From Chrysogorgia sp. JL179-B06 (taxonomy: Eukaryota; Cnidaria; Anthozoa; Scleralcyonacea; Chrysogorgiidae): DNA of 64,000 nt. Numbering within the stretch: the stretch's first letter is position 1; each line of letters starts with the position of its first letter. A model generated the notes under the pieces. That model was given only the letters and a program-made list of their open reading frames with translations. It did not search any database and was not told the DNA's origin. Positions 63,998 to 64,000 of the stretch are shown here, piece after piece. Location: positions 3,335,748 to 3,399,747 of the forward strand of contig JAYKKM010000143.1 of assembly GCA_035772405.1 (NCBI GenBank). The letters run 5' to 3'. A program made the position numbers and the translations under genes.

Positions 63998-64000
63998 TCT
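63941..64000 (-). tRNA. tRNA-Ala(AGC), cut by window edge
   Basis: All 60 visible bases match the AGC consensus. The 5' acceptor strand and part of the D arm lie beyond the window. Confidence 0.9.

Larger units (their letters stand above)
61826..64000 (-). repeat. tRNA-Ala tandem array, block H (7 copies)
   Basis: The most regular block: units of about 330 bp, and it contains all the consensus AGC genes. It runs off the window edge. No protein gene seen. Confidence 0.92.

Noticed and set aside
823..64000. CRISPR-like regular repeats
   Set aside because: Repeated units are 310-650 bp with tRNA cores and near-identical spacers in a eukaryotic context. No short direct repeats with unique spacers.

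Overview
The window is nuclear DNA of an animal, most likely a marine invertebrate. The evidence is dispersed APE-type LINEs (L1/Tx1-like and CR1/L2-like, some with 2A-like peptides), a Maverick/Polinton-type element, and tandem arrays of tRNA genes with Pol III-style T-run terminators. There is no prokaryotic signature and no ordinary host protein-coding gene. The species cannot be named from the sequence.

Layout. About two thirds of the window is one very large, repeatedly interrupted tandem array of tRNA-Ala genes and relics. I count 89 copies, all on the minus strand: 40 TGC, 30 AGC, 12 CGC, 4 with a non-alanine anticodon and 3 lacking the anticodon arm. Ten TGC and four AGC copies match the array consensus exactly, and a fifth AGC copy is cut by the window edge. 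Spacing is mostly 310-340 bp, with longer gaps holding (ATATTA)n tracts fused to truncated tRNA 5' ends. Array blocks: 823-4911, 22756-30126, 32842-39499, 40516-47763, 47994-50263, 57423-58154, 58819-61117 and 61826-64000.

Insertions. (1) 1-822: 3' end of an L1/Tx1-like LINE. (2) 4912-22755: a composite of two head-to-tail L1/Tx1-like copies. The second copy is split by an 8,451-bp Polinton-like element (9476-17926, 6-bp target duplication GGGGCG) and by a CR1/L2-like LINE carrying a canonical 2A motif (about 18535-22184). (3) 30127-32841: 5'-truncated CR1/L2 LINE with a fold-back junction. (4) 39500-40515: short 5'-truncated LINE on the plus strand. (5) 47764-47993: LINE 3' fragment. (6) 50264-57422: CR1/L2 LINE with an SGNH-esterase ORF1, split by a second CR1 LINE (51556-55055). 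(7) 58155-58818: TTAA-flanked MITE. (8) 61118-61825: LINE 3' end plus A/T-rich satellite-like DNA.

The Polinton-like element is the most interesting object. Leftward genes encode a protein-primed family-B DNA polymerase and a small DNA-binding-like protein. Rightward genes encode three small, mostly membrane-type proteins, a zinc-ribbon (VLTF3/TFIIB-like) protein and a SLATT-type two-TM protein. A 31-bp minisatellite lies between the divergent clusters and a strong hairpin between the convergent ends. I see no integrase, protease, packaging ATPase or capsid gene, so it resembles a compact satellite or deletion derivative that keeps its own replication and transcription modules.

The LINE copies are mostly broken by frameshifts, stops or truncation. 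Nesting gives relative ages: tRNA array, then the L1-like pair, then the Polinton-like element and the CR1 element. A copy of the L1-array junction at 1-1000 lacks the CR1 insertion, showing that a segmental duplication came before it.
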